A stretch of DNA of 64,000 nucleotides from Propionivibrio soli. Its GTDB lineage: Bacteria; Pseudomonadota; Gammaproteobacteria; Burkholderiales; Rhodocyclaceae. The notes under the pieces are model-generated. The model did no database searches. It had not been told where the DNA came from and saw only the letters and a program-made list of their open reading frames with translations. Position 1 is the stretch's first letter, and the number at the start of each line of letters is the position of its first letter. This document shows positions 28,416 through 39,507 of the stretch, piece after piece. The stretch is taken from contig NZ_JANZKY010000017.1 of the NCBI RefSeq assembly GCF_025770765.1, positions 1 through 64,000 on the forward strand. The letters run 5' to 3'. The translations under genes and the position numbers were made by a program.

Positions 28416-29333
28416 ATGCTCAAACGTTGCCGTCTGCTTGCCCTGCCTTTGCTTTGCGGAGCGCTATTCAGCGCAAGTATCTTCGCGGCCGAACCTCGGC
28501 TGTCCAATCCACAGCCGAAATACGACTACAAGCTCATCGACACGCTTGAAGTCAAAGGACGCCAGGGCGTCGCCAGCGATGGCACCTATTACTATGTGAG
28601 CGGCAGTAAGGCCCTGTACAAGTACGACAAGAAAGGCAATTTGCTTCTTTCGAACGAGACTCCATTCGACGGATACCCGATCGCGTCCAACCACATCGGC
28701 GGCATCGACGTCTACAACGGCGAAGTCTTCGTGAGCGCCGAATACTTCATGGACGGTGTGGGCAAGGACATCCAGATCGCGATCCACGACGCCGAGACGC
28801 TCAAGTTGAAACGCGCCTTCAGTTTCGAACCGTCGAGCGGCCAGCAGGAGGTATCCGCCATCTGCGTCGACCCCGACAAACGCAGCGTCTGGATGGTCTC
28901 GTGGGTTGGAGAAGAAAGCGGTCGTTACATCTACGAGTACAGTCTCGATTCCGGCAAATACTTGCGTAAGGTCCACCTTCAGCCCGTGCCTCAGTGGATT
29001 CAGGGTATCCACTATTGGAAGGGCAACCTCTTCGTGACCGCCGACGACGGCACAGCGGACGATGATGAGGCAGACAACCTGTACCGCGTCGAAGTCACCG
29101 ACAAGTCCTACGCGAACGTCGTGCGCGAGAAGGTCTTCACGGAGGTCAAGCGGCAAGGCGAAATCGAAGGCAGCGCGGTCGATCCGAAGACCGGTGAATT
29201 GCTCGTTCTGTTCAACCGTGGATCGCGTATCGTTCTCGGCATGGTCAAGGGTTTCTACCCGGGTTACGACCGCGAGATCTCGGAAATCTATCGCTTCAAG
29301 ATGACCCCACGCGGCGTTCAAAACAAGAAATAG
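28416..29333 (+). CDS. Exported beta-propeller-like protein of unknown function
   Basis: This 305-residue protein starts at ATG 28416 behind AAGGAGG (28404-28410), an unusually strong ribosome site. It has a Sec signal peptide (MLKRCRLLALPLLCGALF, cleaved near AAE). The rest contains repeated blades (VASDGTYYYVSGSKALYKYDK, IHYWKGNLFVTADDG, IEGSAVDPKTGELLVLFNRG) that suggest a six-bladed propeller of the SMP-30/YjiK type. It is acidic where repeats turn (DDGTADDDEAD), possibly calcium-binding. There is no adjacent enzyme to suggest a substrate. A long inverted repeat precedes it, suggesting regulation. Its function is unknown. Confidence 0.8.
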   Translation: MLKRCRLLALPLLCGALFSASIFAAEPRLSNPQPKYDYKLIDTLEVKGRQGVASDGTYYYVSGSKALYKYDKKGNLLLSNETPFDGYPIASNHIGGIDVYNGEVFVSAEYFMDGVGKDIQIAIHDAETLKLKRAFSFEPSSGQQEVSAICVDPDKRSVWMVSWVGEESGRYIYEYSLDSGKYLRKVHLQPVPQWIQGIHYWKGNLFVTADDGTADDDEADNLYRVEVTDKSYANVVREKVFTEVKRQGEIEGSAVDPKTGELLVLFNRGSRIVLGMVKGFYPGYDREISEIYRFKMTPRGVQNKK

Positions 29334-29346
29334 GAAAACCGCTAAT

Positions 29347-29375
29347 CCGGCTCGAGGACCTTGCCCCCGAGCCGG
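29347..29375 (+). terminator. Possible terminator hairpin after the beta-propeller gene
   Basis: The arms CCGGCTCG (29347-29354) and CGAGCCGG (29368-29375) pair perfectly across a 13-base loop right after the stop codon. No T run follows, so it may act as an mRNA-end stabiliser rather than a Rho-independent terminator. Confidence 0.4.
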
Positions 29376-29520
29376 GTATTGGTATCTCCTCCCTCTCACG
29401 CCCGGATTACGCCCCCTGTCTCGCAAGCTAGGCGGAGAGGGGCTGTCCCGGCGCGCCGAAGGCGGCGCACGCGGCAAGGTGACGCGGTAGAATGCCTTTC
29501 CCGCATTCTTCCGCCTCGCC

Positions 29521-30996
29521 ATGACGCTGCTCTATCGGACCGACGACATCCGCCGCATCGAAGCCGCGGCGTCCCATCTCCCGCTCATGCAGCGGGCGGG
29601 GCGAGCCGCCGCCGATCTGGCGATCCAGTTGTCCAGCGGCGGTGCCGTACTCGTGCTTACCGGTCCCGGGAACAACGGGGGTGATGCGTTCGAAGCGGCG
29701 CGCCTGCTCCGCGAGCGCTTCTTTGACACCTATCTCGTCTTTGCCGGTAAGGCCGATGCGCTACCGAAGGATGCCAAGGCCGCTTACGATCGTTTCAGCG
29801 TGGCAGGCGGCACCGTCTTGCCCGAGATCCCTGACGCGATTCGTTGGTCGCTGATCATCGACGGATTGTTCGGCATCGGCTTGAAGCGCGACATCGTGAC
29901 TCCCTACTCGGATCTGATCGAGAGCGCGAACACCTTGGCCGAGCGTGACTGCTGCCCGCTGCTGGCTCTTGATTGTCCGAGCGGCCTCGATAGCGATACG
30001 GGGAAGCGCCACGGTGCAACAATACGCGCCAGCCATACGATTACCTTCATCGGCGCAAAGCCCGGCCTGTTTACCGGCGATGGGCCGGATCATGCGGGCG
30101 CCGTCTCGGTCGCAACACTGGACCTTGAGCCCTCCGATTCGCAAAACGCCGGTAGCCTGATCGATCGCACCCACTTCGCATCGCGGCTGCGGCCGCGGCC
30201 CCGCAATAGTCATAAGGGCACGTACGGCGAGGCCGGAATACTCGGCGGTGCGCCGAGCATGGTCGGCGCCGCCCTGCTTGCCGCGCGGGCCGCCCTGCGC
30301 ATCGGCGCCGGGCGGGTATACCTTGGGCTGCTTGATGAGCATGGCCCGGCTATCGATTTCGGACAGCCGGAACTCATGGTACGCAAAGTTGATGGCCTTT
30401 TCGCGGCGCAACTGACGGCACTCGCCTGCGGTCCAGGGATGGGACGCAGCGCGGAAGCACAGGCCGTGTTGGCAAAAGCCCTTGCGAGCACCGTCCCGTT
30501 GGTGCTCGACGCCGACGCGCTCAACCTGCTGGCCGAGGATGACACGGCGCGCAAACAAGTAAACATGCGCGGCGCACCTACTTTCTTGACTCCGCACCCG
30601 GCGGAAGCCGCGCGGCTGCTGAAGACGACGACTGCAGAGGTACAACAAGACCGCGTTCGAGCCGCGCAGACCATCGCATCGGGGTTCCACGCTTACGTGG
30701 CCCTGAAGGGCTGCGGCACCATCGTCGCGGCGCCGGATGGCCAGTGGTTCATCAACCCGTCTGGCAACCCAGGGCTCGCCACGGCCGGAAGCGGCGACGT
30801 GTTGACCGGCATCGTCGTCTCCCTGCTCGCACAAGGCTGGGATCCGCTTGCCGCTTTGCTGGGTTCCGTTCACCTGCACGGCGCCTCGGCCGACCGCTTG
30901 GTGGCGCAAGGCCTCGGCCCCGTCGGCCTTACGGCCGGAGAACTGATCGACAGCGCCCGTTCTTGCCTCAATTCCTGGATTTCCCGTGCCGACTAG
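29521..30996 (+). CDS. nnr: Bifunctional NAD(P)H-hydrate epimerase / ADP-dependent NAD(P)H-hydrate dehydratase
   Basis: The 491-residue fusion repairs hydrated NAD(P)H. The N-terminal epimerase (YjeF_N) domain, about residues 1-210, has LVLTGPGNNGGDAFEAARLL and LDCPSGLDSDTG. The C-terminal dehydratase (carbohydrate-kinase fold), about 225-490, shows GTYGEAGILGGAPSMVGAA, FLTPHPAEAARLL and NPGLATAGSGDVLTGIV. Both domains look complete. It overlaps the EamA transporter gene by 11 bases. Confidence 0.96.
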   Translation: MTLLYRTDDIRRIEAAASHLPLMQRAGRAAADLAIQLSSGGAVLVLTGPGNNGGDAFEAARLLRERFFDTYLVFAGKADALPKDAKAAYDRFSVAGGTVLPEIPDAIRWSLIIDGLFGIGLKRDIVTPYSDLIESANTLAERDCCPLLALDCPSGLDSDTGKRHGATIRASHTITFIGAKPGLFTGDGPDHAGAVSVATLDLEPSDSQNAGSLIDRTHFASRLRPRPRNSHKGTYGEAGILGGAPSMVGAALLAARAALRIGAGRVYLGLLDEHGPAIDFGQPELMVRKVDGLFAAQLTALACGPGMGRSAEAQAVLAKALASTVPLVLDADALNLLAEDDTARKQVNMRGAPTFLTPHPAEAARLLKTTTAEVQQDRVRAAQTIASGFHAYVALKGCGTIVAAPDGQWFINPSGNPGLATAGSGDVLTGIVVSLLAQGWDPLAALLGSVHLHGASADRLVAQGLGPVGLTAGELIDSARSCLNSWISRAD

Positions 30997-31864
30997 ACAC
31001 CGTGGTGCCCTGCTCATCCTAATTACCACCTTCGTTTTTGCGCTCCACGATGCATCGGCGAAATACCTGACCTTGTTTTACGCCGTTCCACTGGTCATCT
31101 GGGCGCGTTACTCGGTGCATTTGCTGATCATGCTTGTCACCGTTGCGCCGAAGGCCGGATGGTCGCTGATCGCCACCAAGCGGCCCGGATTGATGGTCTT
31201 CCGCGCCTTGATGCTGCTCGGCGTCTCGCTCCTCTTTCAAACTGCGCTGAAGAACCTGCCGATCGCCGAGACGTCGGCGCTGATGTTCGTCGCGCCCTTT
31301 TTTGTCTCCCTGCTTTCAGGACCCGTATTGAACGAAAAGGTCGGCTACGTCGGGTGGCTCGCGACCATCGCGGGCTTTGTCGGCGTTGTCCTGATTGCCC
31401 GGCCGGGCGGCGCCTTGTCCGGCATCGGCGTCGCCTATGCGCTCGGTTCGGCGCTCTGCTATGCCGCCTATCAGATGCTCACGCGCAAGCTCGCATCCAC
31501 CGAGCCAGCCATGCGTCAGCTTTTCTACACGGCCCTGATCGGAACCATCGCCACTTCGCTCGTGGTTCCCCAATACTGGGAAGGCGCACAGCCAACGCTC
31601 GCGCAGATCACCCTATTCGCGTCGCTCGGGCTAACCGCCGGCGTGGGGCACTTCATGTTCACCTGGGCGGCGAAGGAGACGCCGGCATCCACGCTAGCCA
31701 CTCTGCTCTACATGCAGCTTGTTTGGGTCACGCTTCTCGGGTGGATCGTCTTCGGCCACTTGCCCGATCTGCCCGGAGCCGTTGGCATGGCGATCATCTG
31801 CGCCTCGGGGCTCGCGCTCGCCTTGCGTCGTGCGTCGACGGCGAAGCCCTCTACCCGCAATTAG
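30986..31864 (+). CDS. EamA/DMT-family transporter
   Basis: This 292-residue membrane protein has about ten transmembrane helices in two EamA repeats, starting with GTG at 30986 (MPTRHRGALLILITTFVFALHDASAKYL). Family features include SALMFVAPFFVSLLSGPVLNEKVG at the end of the first repeat and a matching segment in the second. Substrates of such transporters are often amino acids, nucleosides or other metabolites, and none can be read here. It begins inside the end of nnr and is probably co-transcribed. Confidence 0.9.
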   Translation: MPTRHRGALLILITTFVFALHDASAKYLTLFYAVPLVIWARYSVHLLIMLVTVAPKAGWSLIATKRPGLMVFRALMLLGVSLLFQTALKNLPIAETSALMFVAPFFVSLLSGPVLNEKVGYVGWLATIAGFVGVVLIARPGGALSGIGVAYALGSALCYAAYQMLTRKLASTEPAMRQLFYTALIGTIATSLVVPQYWEGAQPTLAQITLFASLGLTAGVGHFMFTWAAKETPASTLATLLYMQLVWVTLLGWIVFGHLPDLPGAVGMAIICASGLALALRRASTAKPSTRN

Positions 31865-31880
31865 TCGGCGAGCCTGCTTC

Positions 31881-31930
31881 TGTTCGGAATACCGAACAAC
31901 ACGACACCAGGACGTCCGGCAACCCGGACG
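31881..31930 (+). terminator. Two tandem short hairpins after the EamA gene
   Basis: TGTTCGG/CCGAACA (31881-31887 and 31892-31898, 4-base loop) is followed by CGTCCGG/CCGGACG (31913-31919 and 31924-31930, 4-base loop). They begin about 16 bases after the stop. Neither is followed by a T run, so their role as terminators or stabilisers is uncertain. Confidence 0.35.
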
Positions 31931-32044
31931 AGGCGAAAAATAAACCCATAGAAATCCGCCGCTTGCAACCTTCGTGGCGTGGCACGGTCTATGCAAATGG
32001 ATTTCCGCCGGTTGGCTGACATAAGCCGACGATGGCCGAACTGA

Positions 32045-33187
<1,143 letters not shown>

Positions 33188-33207
33188 TCCTTCTTGACCT
33201 GAAGTCT

Positions 33208-33304
33208 GGCAGAATGGTCGATGGCCGTTCTGCCGCGCAACCAACGCGGTCTTGACCGGTCGCCGGGTGGGTTCCGGCCCCGAGTTAACGACCGCGTTTT
33301 CGTT
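33208..33304 (+). terminator. Hairpins and likely terminator after the asparaginase gene
   Basis: A GGCAGAA/TTCTGCC hairpin with a wobble-paired inner stem spans 33208-33234. A larger one pairs AACGCGGTC (33243-33251) with GACCGCGTT (33290-33298), followed by TTCGTT. The second resembles an intrinsic terminator with a long loop. The asparaginase and binding-protein genes may thus be separate transcripts. Confidence 0.5.
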
Positions 33305-33412
33305 ATCAGGAACTCACTGCAGGAGAAAACAAGAGCGCCCGCCCAAGAGCGGCGCGCCGCACAAAAAAGGAACCTTACTTCAGCCACCAAGATTTCCACA
33401 GGGAGGAAAACA

Positions 33413-34342
33413 ATGTCGGCAACACGAGTAATGCTCAGGTGCAAGAACAAAACTGGTCTCAATCCGGCGCGCCTGTTCTGCCTGGGGGTCCTGCTTCTCT
33501 CATCGGCCATCGCATCCGCCGGGCCCACACTTGACCGGATCGCGAAAACCGGTGCGGTGACCATCGGTTATCGGGACTCGTCGCCTCCCTTCTCCTACCT
33601 GGACGAAAACAACCGGCCGATCGGCTATTCGATCGATATCTGCCTGAAGGTCGTTGACGCCATGAAGCGCGAGTTGAAGCGCTCGGACCTCACGGTGAAA
33701 TACGTACCCGTATCGTCATCGAGCCGCATGAAGGCGGTCGCTTCCGGAGAAGCGGATATCGAGTGCGGCTCGACCACAAGTTCGGCCGAACGACGCAAGG
33801 AGGTCGCCTTCACGATCCCCACCTTCCTCGCCGTGACGCGTTTCCTCACGCGGGCCGACAGCGGTATCAAGTCGATGTTCGACCTCAATGGCAAGACGGT
33901 GGTCACAACCAAGGGCACGAGCAGCGAAAAACTCTTCAACGATTTGAATGAGGGACGGGGCTTGGGGGCCAAACTCGTTCTCGCCAAGGACCACAACGAG
34001 TCGTTCTCATTCGTCGAAGGCGGCAAGGCCGATGCATTCATCATGGACGACGTACTGCTGTATAGTCTGCGCGCCGCATCGAAGAACCCGAACAACTACT
34101 CGATTACGCGGGACACCCTGACCGTCGAACCCCTCGCCATGATGATGAGCAAGGATGATCCGGCATTCAAGAAGGTCGTCGATACCGAAGTGGCGCGGAT
34201 TATTACCCAAGGCGAAATCAACGCAATCTACCGAAAATGGTTCGAGTCACCGATTCCGCCCAAACAAATCAATCTTCAGTTGCAGATGGGCCATTTGTTG
34301 CGCGACTCGTTCAAAGCGCCAACCGATTGGGTACCCAACTGA
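33413..34342 (+). CDS. GltI-like amino-acid (glutamate/aspartate) periplasmic binding protein
   Basis: The product is 309 residues from ATG 33413, preceded by GGGAGG (33401-33406). The signal peptide ends near ASAGPTL. The mature region follows E. coli GltI closely: KTGAVTIGYRDSSPPFSYLDE, ASGEADIECGSTTSSAERR, TKGTSSEKLFNDLNE, AKDHNESFSFVEGGKADAFIMDD, and the C-terminal RKWFESPIPPKQINLQLQM. It should bind glutamate or aspartate in the periplasm. No permease or ATPase gene is adjacent. Upstream is a periplasmic asparaginase and downstream a Cache-domain chemoreceptor. Confidence 0.92.
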   Translation: MSATRVMLRCKNKTGLNPARLFCLGVLLLSSAIASAGPTLDRIAKTGAVTIGYRDSSPPFSYLDENNRPIGYSIDICLKVVDAMKRELKRSDLTVKYVPVSSSSRMKAVASGEADIECGSTTSSAERRKEVAFTIPTFLAVTRFLTRADSGIKSMFDLNGKTVVTTKGTSSEKLFNDLNEGRGLGAKLVLAKDHNESFSFVEGGKADAFIMDDVLLYSLRAASKNPNNYSITRDTLTVEPLAMMMSKDDPAFKKVVDTEVARIITQGEINAIYRKWFESPIPPKQINLQLQMGHLLRDSFKAPTDWVPN

Positions 34343-34381
34343 TCAACGTCCTTCAACCCGGTTAACCCACAGGAGAACCGC

Positions 34382-36259
34382 ATGTCGCTCAAACAACGTT
34401 TGCTGGTTTTCGTCGCCACCATGCTGGCCGTGGTCATCGCAACGCTCTCAGGTATCGCGTATTGGCAGATGCGCGCCGAGATCATTGACGGCGTCAACAA
34501 AGAGATCGAGGCCGCCATCAAAGGGAACCGGGAGGCTCTCACCCGCTGGATGGGTCAGCGCCGTGGCGCCATTGACGCCACGGCGTCGCGCCTTTCGGCG
34601 GGCGGCGAGGTCATCCCGTTCCTGCTGGCGGGCAAAGAGGCGGGGCGTTTCGACCAGACGTTCGCCGGCTTCGCCGATAAACGGATGGTCTACAACCTTG
34701 AAGAGAAGAAGCCACCTGAAGGTTACGATCCCACCGCTCGTCCTTGGTACAAGCTAGCCAACGAAGTGAAGGGTACGGTAGCCACGGCGCCGTATATCTT
34801 TGCGAGCACCAAGAAGCCAGGGATTACGGTCGCCAGGCCCTTCGACCATGCTGGGCAAGCCGGCGTCGTGGGGGGCGACATTTCCCTTGAAGAAATCATC
34901 GGCATCGTCAACTCGATCGAATTGCGCGGCAACGGCTACGCTTTCCTCGCCACGCGCGACGCCAAGATCGTCGCGCACACCAAGCCGGACTCCGCGCTTA
35001 AGCCGGTGGGCGAGGTCATCTCCGGCTTCGACGCCTCCGTACTGAAAACGGAAGGCGACCGGATCGTTCTGCGCGAGCTTGCTCTCGACGGCGCAGGCAA
35101 ATACGTTGCGATCGCGCCGATCACGGGCGAGGATTGGGTACTCTGCGCCGTTGTCGATAAAGCGGCGATCCTGGCACCACTGAATTCCCTGCTTGGGGTG
35201 CTCGTGTCGGCGGGGCTAGCGATCGTCGTCCTCGGCGCGCTGCTGGCGAGCGCCGCTCTGGGCCGCCTTCTGAAAGGTCTGTTCGGTCTGCGCGACGCAC
35301 TCGCCGAAATATCGACCGGCCAGGGGGATCTGACCCGCAAGTTGCCCGTTGGCGCCGACGACGAGATCGGCCATACCGCCACGGCGTTCAACAACTTCAC
35401 CGGAAGCCTGCGCAGCATGTTCATCGATGTGCGCGACAAGGTGGATTCCCTGTTTGCGGGTATCGACTCGCTGAGCCAGGTAACACACTCGATGGCCGAC
35501 GAATCCAAACGTCAGGCAGAAACCTTGAGTTCAACGGCGGCGACGATCGAGCAGATCACCGTGAGCATCGACCATATCGCCGACAATGCGAAGCAGGCCG
35601 AGCAGACGGCCACGCGGACCGGCGAGGTATCGCTGCACTCCGTCGACGCTGTCAACGATCTCGCCAAAGGCATCGAGAAGATCTCTGACGAAGTGGGCCG
35701 CTTGGCGACCACTTTGGGCTCACTCGGCGAACGTTCGACCGAAATGAACGCGATCATCGGCGCCATCCGCGAAATCGCCGATCAGACAAACCTGCTAGCA
35801 CTGAACGCGGCCATCGAAGCGGCGCGCGCCGGCGAATCCGGGCGCGGGTTCGCGGTCGTCGCCGACGAAGTGCGCAAGCTCGCTGAACGAACCGCGAAGT
35901 CGACCGTAGAGATCGGCCGGCTGATCGATTCGACCCACGGCGACATCCAGTCGGCGCTGGCCGACATGGGCGAAACGCAACGCTCGGTGGCCACCGGACT
36001 CTCCGCTTCGCAATCCGTCGCCACCGAAATTGCCAGCATTCAGGGCGAAATCGCCGTGGTGGTCGGCGCGATACGCGATATCGCAGGAGCCACGCGGGAG
36101 CAATCCGTGGCCACCAACGAGATGGCGCGCGCTGCCGAAGAGGTCAACCGGATGACGCTAGAGACGGACCATGCGGTCCAGAGCGCGACGCGAACCGTCG
36201 GCGAACTGCGCGCCTTGTCCAACGGTCTGCACGAGTTGGTCGGCCGTTTCCGGATATAA
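34382..36259 (+). CDS. Methyl-accepting chemotaxis protein with a periplasmic Cache domain
   Basis: The 625-residue receptor has a membrane anchor (about residues 7-28), a double-Cache-like periplasmic domain (about 30-270), a second membrane segment (about 275-300), a HAMP region ([20 protein letters not shown]) and a signalling domain (about 380-600) with the kinase-contact hairpin [22 protein letters not shown]. The Cache domain has the [12 protein letters not shown] and GGDIS elements of amino-acid dCache sensors; in the family motif the residue after WYK is normally Asp, here Leu. No NWETF-type CheR tether is seen. It starts 39 bases after the binding-protein stop and may be co-transcribed. 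Confidence 0.93.
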   Translation: MSLKQRLLVFVATMLAVVIATLSGIAYWQMRAEIIDGVNKEIEAAIKGNREALTRWMGQRRGAIDATASRLSAGGEVIPFLLAGKEAGRFDQTFAGFADKRMVYNLEEKKPPEGYDPTARPWYKLANEVKGTVATAPYIFASTKKPGITVARPFDHAGQAGVVGGDISLEEIIGIVNSIELRGNGYAFLATRDAKIVAHTKPDSALKPVGEVISGFDASVLKTEGDRIVLRELALDGAGKYVAIAPITGEDWVLCAVVDKAAILAPLNSLLGVLVSAGLAIVVLGALLASAALGRLLKGLFGLRDALAEISTGQGDLTRKLPVGADDEIGHTATAFNNFTGSLRSMFIDVRDKVDSLFAGIDSLSQVTHSMADESKRQAETLSSTAATIEQITVSIDHIADNAKQAEQTATRTGEVSLHSVDAVNDLAKGIEKISDEVGRLATTLGSLGERSTEMNAIIGAIREIADQTNLLALNAAIEAARAGESGRGFAVVADEVRKLAERTAKSTVEIGRLIDSTHGDIQSALADMGETQRSVATGLSASQSVATEIASIQGEIAVVVGAIRDIAGATREQSVATNEMARAAEEVNRMTLETDHAVQSATRTVGELRALSNGLHELVGRFRI

Positions 36260-36276
36260 GTCGTACTCAAAACGCC

Positions 36277-36315
36277 TCCGTATCCGACCTACCAGTAAGC
36301 CGGATACGGACTTTG
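36277..36315 (+). terminator. Probable terminator after the chemoreceptor gene
   Basis: TCCGTATCCG (36277-36286) and CGGATACGGA (36301-36310) form a perfect 10-bp stem with a 14-base loop, followed by CTTTGCTCT. The T run is weak but the position, 17 bases after the stop, fits. Confidence 0.6.
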
Positions 36316-36475
36316 CTCTAGCTGCGGTTAGGAGAACGTGCGCCCAACGCGCTCAGTCTGCCTTCCCTTGGTGAGGTAGCCTTTCGGCATTAGGAACCAG
36401 ATAACCGAAAGCTGACTCGAAGCCTTACCGAGCCGCGATTACGTGACGGCCTCACTTAGGAACGGGGGATATCAC

Positions 36476-36760
36476 ATGAAGCACGTCATCTGGATACTCT
36501 GGCCGGCGTTCATTGCCGCCGGCATCGCCGAAGTCGTGTTCTTCACCGTCATCGATCCAAAGCAGCTTTTCCTTCTTGGGCAACCGGTCGCGCTTTCAGC
36601 GATTGCCACCTATTCCATCGGATTTCTGCTTTTCTGGCTGCTGTGCGTTGCATCCACACTGCTCAGCTGGTTCATGCTTCCCGCATCGATCAAGCGTGCA
36701 CTCGGGGATTCCGTCGATGCGCTGGACGAGCATGCGCCGCCGAAGCATGCCTTAGGCTGA
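36476..36760 (+). CDS. Small two-helix membrane protein of unknown function
   Basis: This 94-residue protein starts at ATG 36476, preceded by GGGGGA at 36464-36469. It has two strongly hydrophobic segments, about residues 3-25 (HVIWILWPAFIAAGIAEVVF) and 40-67 (ALSAIATYSIGFLLFWLLCV), with a charged C-terminal tail (DSVDALDEHAPPKH). I do not recognise a named family, but similar short membrane proteins are common in Betaproteobacteria. It lies between the chemoreceptor and metZ, convergent with metZ. Confidence 0.78.
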   Translation: MKHVIWILWPAFIAAGIAEVVFFTVIDPKQLFLLGQPVALSAIATYSIGFLLFWLLCVASTLLSWFMLPASIKRALGDSVDALDEHAPPKHALG

Positions 36761-36790
36761 AGCGCCCACCAAGGGCGGAGAGGACCTAGA

Positions 36791-37966
36791 TCAGATCAGT
36801 TGCAGACCCGAATCCAGATCGTCCTGCAGATCCACCGGTGCTTCCAAGCCAACGGCGATGCGCAATAGCCCTTCGGTAATGCCCGCTGCCGCTCGTTGTT
36901 CCGGCGTAATTCGACCGTGGGTCGTGGTCGCGGGATGGGTCAAAGTCGTCTTCGTGTCGCCCAAATTGGCCGTGATCGACAATAACCGGCAGCTATCCAC
37001 GACTTTCCACGCCTCGGCGCGAGCCCCTTTCACCTCGAATGCGACGATCGCGCCACCGCTCTTCTGTTGCCGCTGCGCCAGTTCGAACTGAGGATGCGAC
37101 TCGAGACCGGGGTAATAAACCCGGGCTACTTTCGGGTGCGCCTCAAGCCAGCGCGCCAATTCCAGCGCATTCGCCGATTGCGCCTCGAGGCGAATCTTCA
37201 ATGTCTCCAGGCCTTTGAGCAGTACCCAGGCGTTGAACGCCGAGAGCGTGGGCCCTGCCGTGCGCAGGAATTTGAAAACCTCGTCGGTGAGCTTGCGTGC
37301 GCCGACCACGGCACCGCCGAGCACGCGGCCCTGGCCGTCGAGAAACTTAGTCGCCGAATGGACAACGAGGTCGGTGCCAAAATCGAGCGGGCGCTGCAAG
37401 ATCGGCGTGCAGAAACAGTTGTCGACGACGACTCGCACACCCGCCGCACGTCCTACCTCAACCAGAGCAGCAATATCGGCAACTTCTGTCAGCGGATTCG
37501 ATGGCGTCTCGAGGAAAAAAAGTTTGGTTTGCGGCCGCACGGCCGCTTCCCAGGCTCTCACGTCGGTTGCCGCAACAAACGTCGTTTCGACACCGAAGCG
37601 CGACATGATATTGCCAAGAAGCTGCTGCGTGGCACCGAACAAGCCGCTCGAAGCAACGATGTGATCTCCGGCGCTACAAAGCGCCATGACTAGCGAGAGA
37701 ATCGCCGACATGCCCGACGCCGTCGCCACGCACGCCTCGCCTCCCTCAAGGGCGGCCAGACGTTCCTGAAAAGCGGTCACCGTTGGGTTCGTAAAACGCG
37801 AGTAGACGTTCCCCTCTTCCTCACCGGAAAACCGCGCCGCGGCCTGCGCCGCCGAGTCGAATACGAAACTCGATGTGAGGTAAAGCGCTTCCGCGTGCTC
37901 GTTGAACTGGCTACGCGCCTGCCCGGCTCGCACCGCAAGAGTTTCAGGCGCGTACTTCTTGTCCAT
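36791..37966 (-). CDS. metZ: O-succinylhomoserine sulfhydrylase
   Basis: The product is 391 residues from ATG 37966 (MDKKYAPETLAVRAGQARS); a TTG six bases upstream in frame is less likely. It is a Cys/Met metabolism PLP enzyme, with GGEACVATASGMSAI (PLP phosphate region), LETPSNPLTEVADI and the PLP lysine in HSATKFLDGQGR. It makes homocysteine directly from O-succinylhomoserine and sulfide, the usual MetZ route. It overlaps the end of purF by 23 bases, so it probably shares the transcript. Confidence 0.94.
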   Translation of the reverse strand: MDKKYAPETLAVRAGQARSQFNEHAEALYLTSSFVFDSAAQAAARFSGEEEGNVYSRFTNPTVTAFQERLAALEGGEACVATASGMSAILSLVMALCSAGDHIVASSGLFGATQQLLGNIMSRFGVETTFVAATDVRAWEAAVRPQTKLFFLETPSNPLTEVADIAALVEVGRAAGVRVVVDNCFCTPILQRPLDFGTDLVVHSATKFLDGQGRVLGGAVVGARKLTDEVFKFLRTAGPTLSAFNAWVLLKGLETLKIRLEAQSANALELARWLEAHPKVARVYYPGLESHPQFELAQRQQKSGGAIVAFEVKGARAEAWKVVDSCRLLSITANLGDTKTTLTHPATTTHGRITPEQRAAAGITEGLLRIAVGLEAPVDLQDDLDSGLQLI

Positions 37967-39497
37967 CTGCAATGCCCGCCGTTTTAAGGTTCAAGTTCAA
38001 TTGACGCGAATCACCACCGTCGACGTTTCCGGACATCGCCTTGCCGCCACGAGACTCCTCGACCGCGTCGAGGTATTCGGGCGTCACGTCCCCGGTCACA
38101 TACAATCCATCGAAACACGAGCAGTCGAAGCTCGCCAACGACGGCTTGAGCCCGCGAACCGAGGCCTTCAGTGCGTCGAGATCCTGATAGACCAGCGCAT
38201 CGGCGCCAATCTCGCGCGCAATCTCGTCGTCGGTGCGTCCAGTGGCAATCAACTCGCCGCGCGTCGGCATGTCGATGCCATAAACGTTCGGGTAGCGGAC
38301 GGGTGGCGCGGCCGAGGCAAAGTAGACCTTCAGCGCGCCAGCGGCTCGCGCCATCTCGACAATTTCCCGGCTCGTCGTTCCGCGGACGATCGAATCGTCG
38401 ACGAGCAGAACGCGCTTACCCTTGAATTCTTGCGCCACCGTATTGAGCTTCTGGCGCACCGATTTCTTCCGGGTCGCCTGTCCAGGCATGATGAACGTGC
38501 GACCGATATAGCGATTCTTCACATAGCCTTCGCGATACGGCAGTCCGAGACGCTGCGCAAGTTGCATCGCCGACGGACGGCTCGAATCCGGAATCGGGAT
38601 GACGACGTCGATCTCGCTCACCGGAATGCGCTCCGCCACTTTATCCGCCAGATGTTCGCCCATGCGCAGGCGGGTTTCGTAAACCGAAACACCGTCGATC
38701 ACGGAGTCGGGACGCGCCAGGTAAACGTACTCGAAGATACAAGGAGAAAGCACCGGACTCTCGGCACATTGCCGGAAGTGGATGTTGCGCGCCATATCGA
38801 TGAAGACGGCTTCCCCGGGCGCGACGTCGCGCAGCACCCTGAACCCCAGCGTGTCGAGTGCGACGGATTCTGATGCCACGAGGTAATCGTTACCTTCGGG
38901 CGTCTCGTTAACGCCGATGACGAGCGGTCGGATACCGTGCGGGTCACGGAACGCCAGCATACCGTAGCCGGCGATCAGCACGACGACGGCGTACGCACCT
39001 CGGCAGCGCCGGTGCACACCGGAAACGGCGGCAAAGATGGTATCCAGGTCGAGTCGGAATCCCTTGGCCGATTCCTGCAACTCGTGGGCGAGTACATTCA
39101 GCAGGACTTCGGAATCCGAATTTGTGTTGATGTGGCGCAGATCCTGGCGGAACATCTCCTCCTGCAATTGCTGCGTATTCGTGAGGTTGCCGTTATGGGC
39201 CAGCACCAAACCGAACGGCGAGTTCACGTAGAAAGGCTGCGACTCGGCAGAGTCGGACGACGAGCCCGCTGTCGGGTAGCGGCAATGCGCAATACCCATG
39301 TTTCCGGGCAGCGCACGCATGTTGCGCGTACGGAAAACGTCGCGCACCAAGCCAGACCCTTTATGCATATGGAATGCGTCACCATTTCCGGTGGCAATGC
39401 CCGCCGCATCCTGCCCCCGGTGCTGGAGCACCATAAGTCCGTCGTAGAGCAGCTGGTTGACTGGTGTGGTAGCGACAACCCCGAGAATACCGCACAT
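37944..39497 (-). CDS. purF: Amidophosphoribosyltransferase
   Basis: The enzyme transfers the glutamine amide to PRPP, the first step of purine synthesis. The start at 39497 puts the N-terminal nucleophile at residue 2 (MCGILGVVATTPVNQ), as required after Met removal; the longer frame is ignored. The glutaminase domain (LQHRGQDAAGIAT) is followed by the phosphoribosyltransferase domain with the PRPP motif VLLVDDSIVRGTTS. The length is 517 residues. It lies 10 bases after cvpA and overlaps metZ. Confidence 0.97.
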   Translation of the reverse strand: MCGILGVVATTPVNQLLYDGLMVLQHRGQDAAGIATGNGDAFHMHKGSGLVRDVFRTRNMRALPGNMGIAHCRYPTAGSSSDSAESQPFYVNSPFGLVLAHNGNLTNTQQLQEEMFRQDLRHINTNSDSEVLLNVLAHELQESAKGFRLDLDTIFAAVSGVHRRCRGAYAVVVLIAGYGMLAFRDPHGIRPLVIGVNETPEGNDYLVASESVALDTLGFRVLRDVAPGEAVFIDMARNIHFRQCAESPVLSPCIFEYVYLARPDSVIDGVSVYETRLRMGEHLADKVAERIPVSEIDVVIPIPDSSRPSAMQLAQRLGLPYREGYVKNRYIGRTFIMPGQATRKKSVRQKLNTVAQEFKGKRVLLVDDSIVRGTTSREIVEMARAAGALKVYFASAAPPVRYPNVYGIDMPTRGELIATGRTDDEIAREIGADALVYQDLDALKASVRGLKPSLASFDCSCFDGLYVTGDVTPEYLDAVEESRGGKAMSGNVDGGDSRQLNLNLKTAGIADGQEVRA

Positions 39498-39507
39498 AGC
39501 TTTTTTC

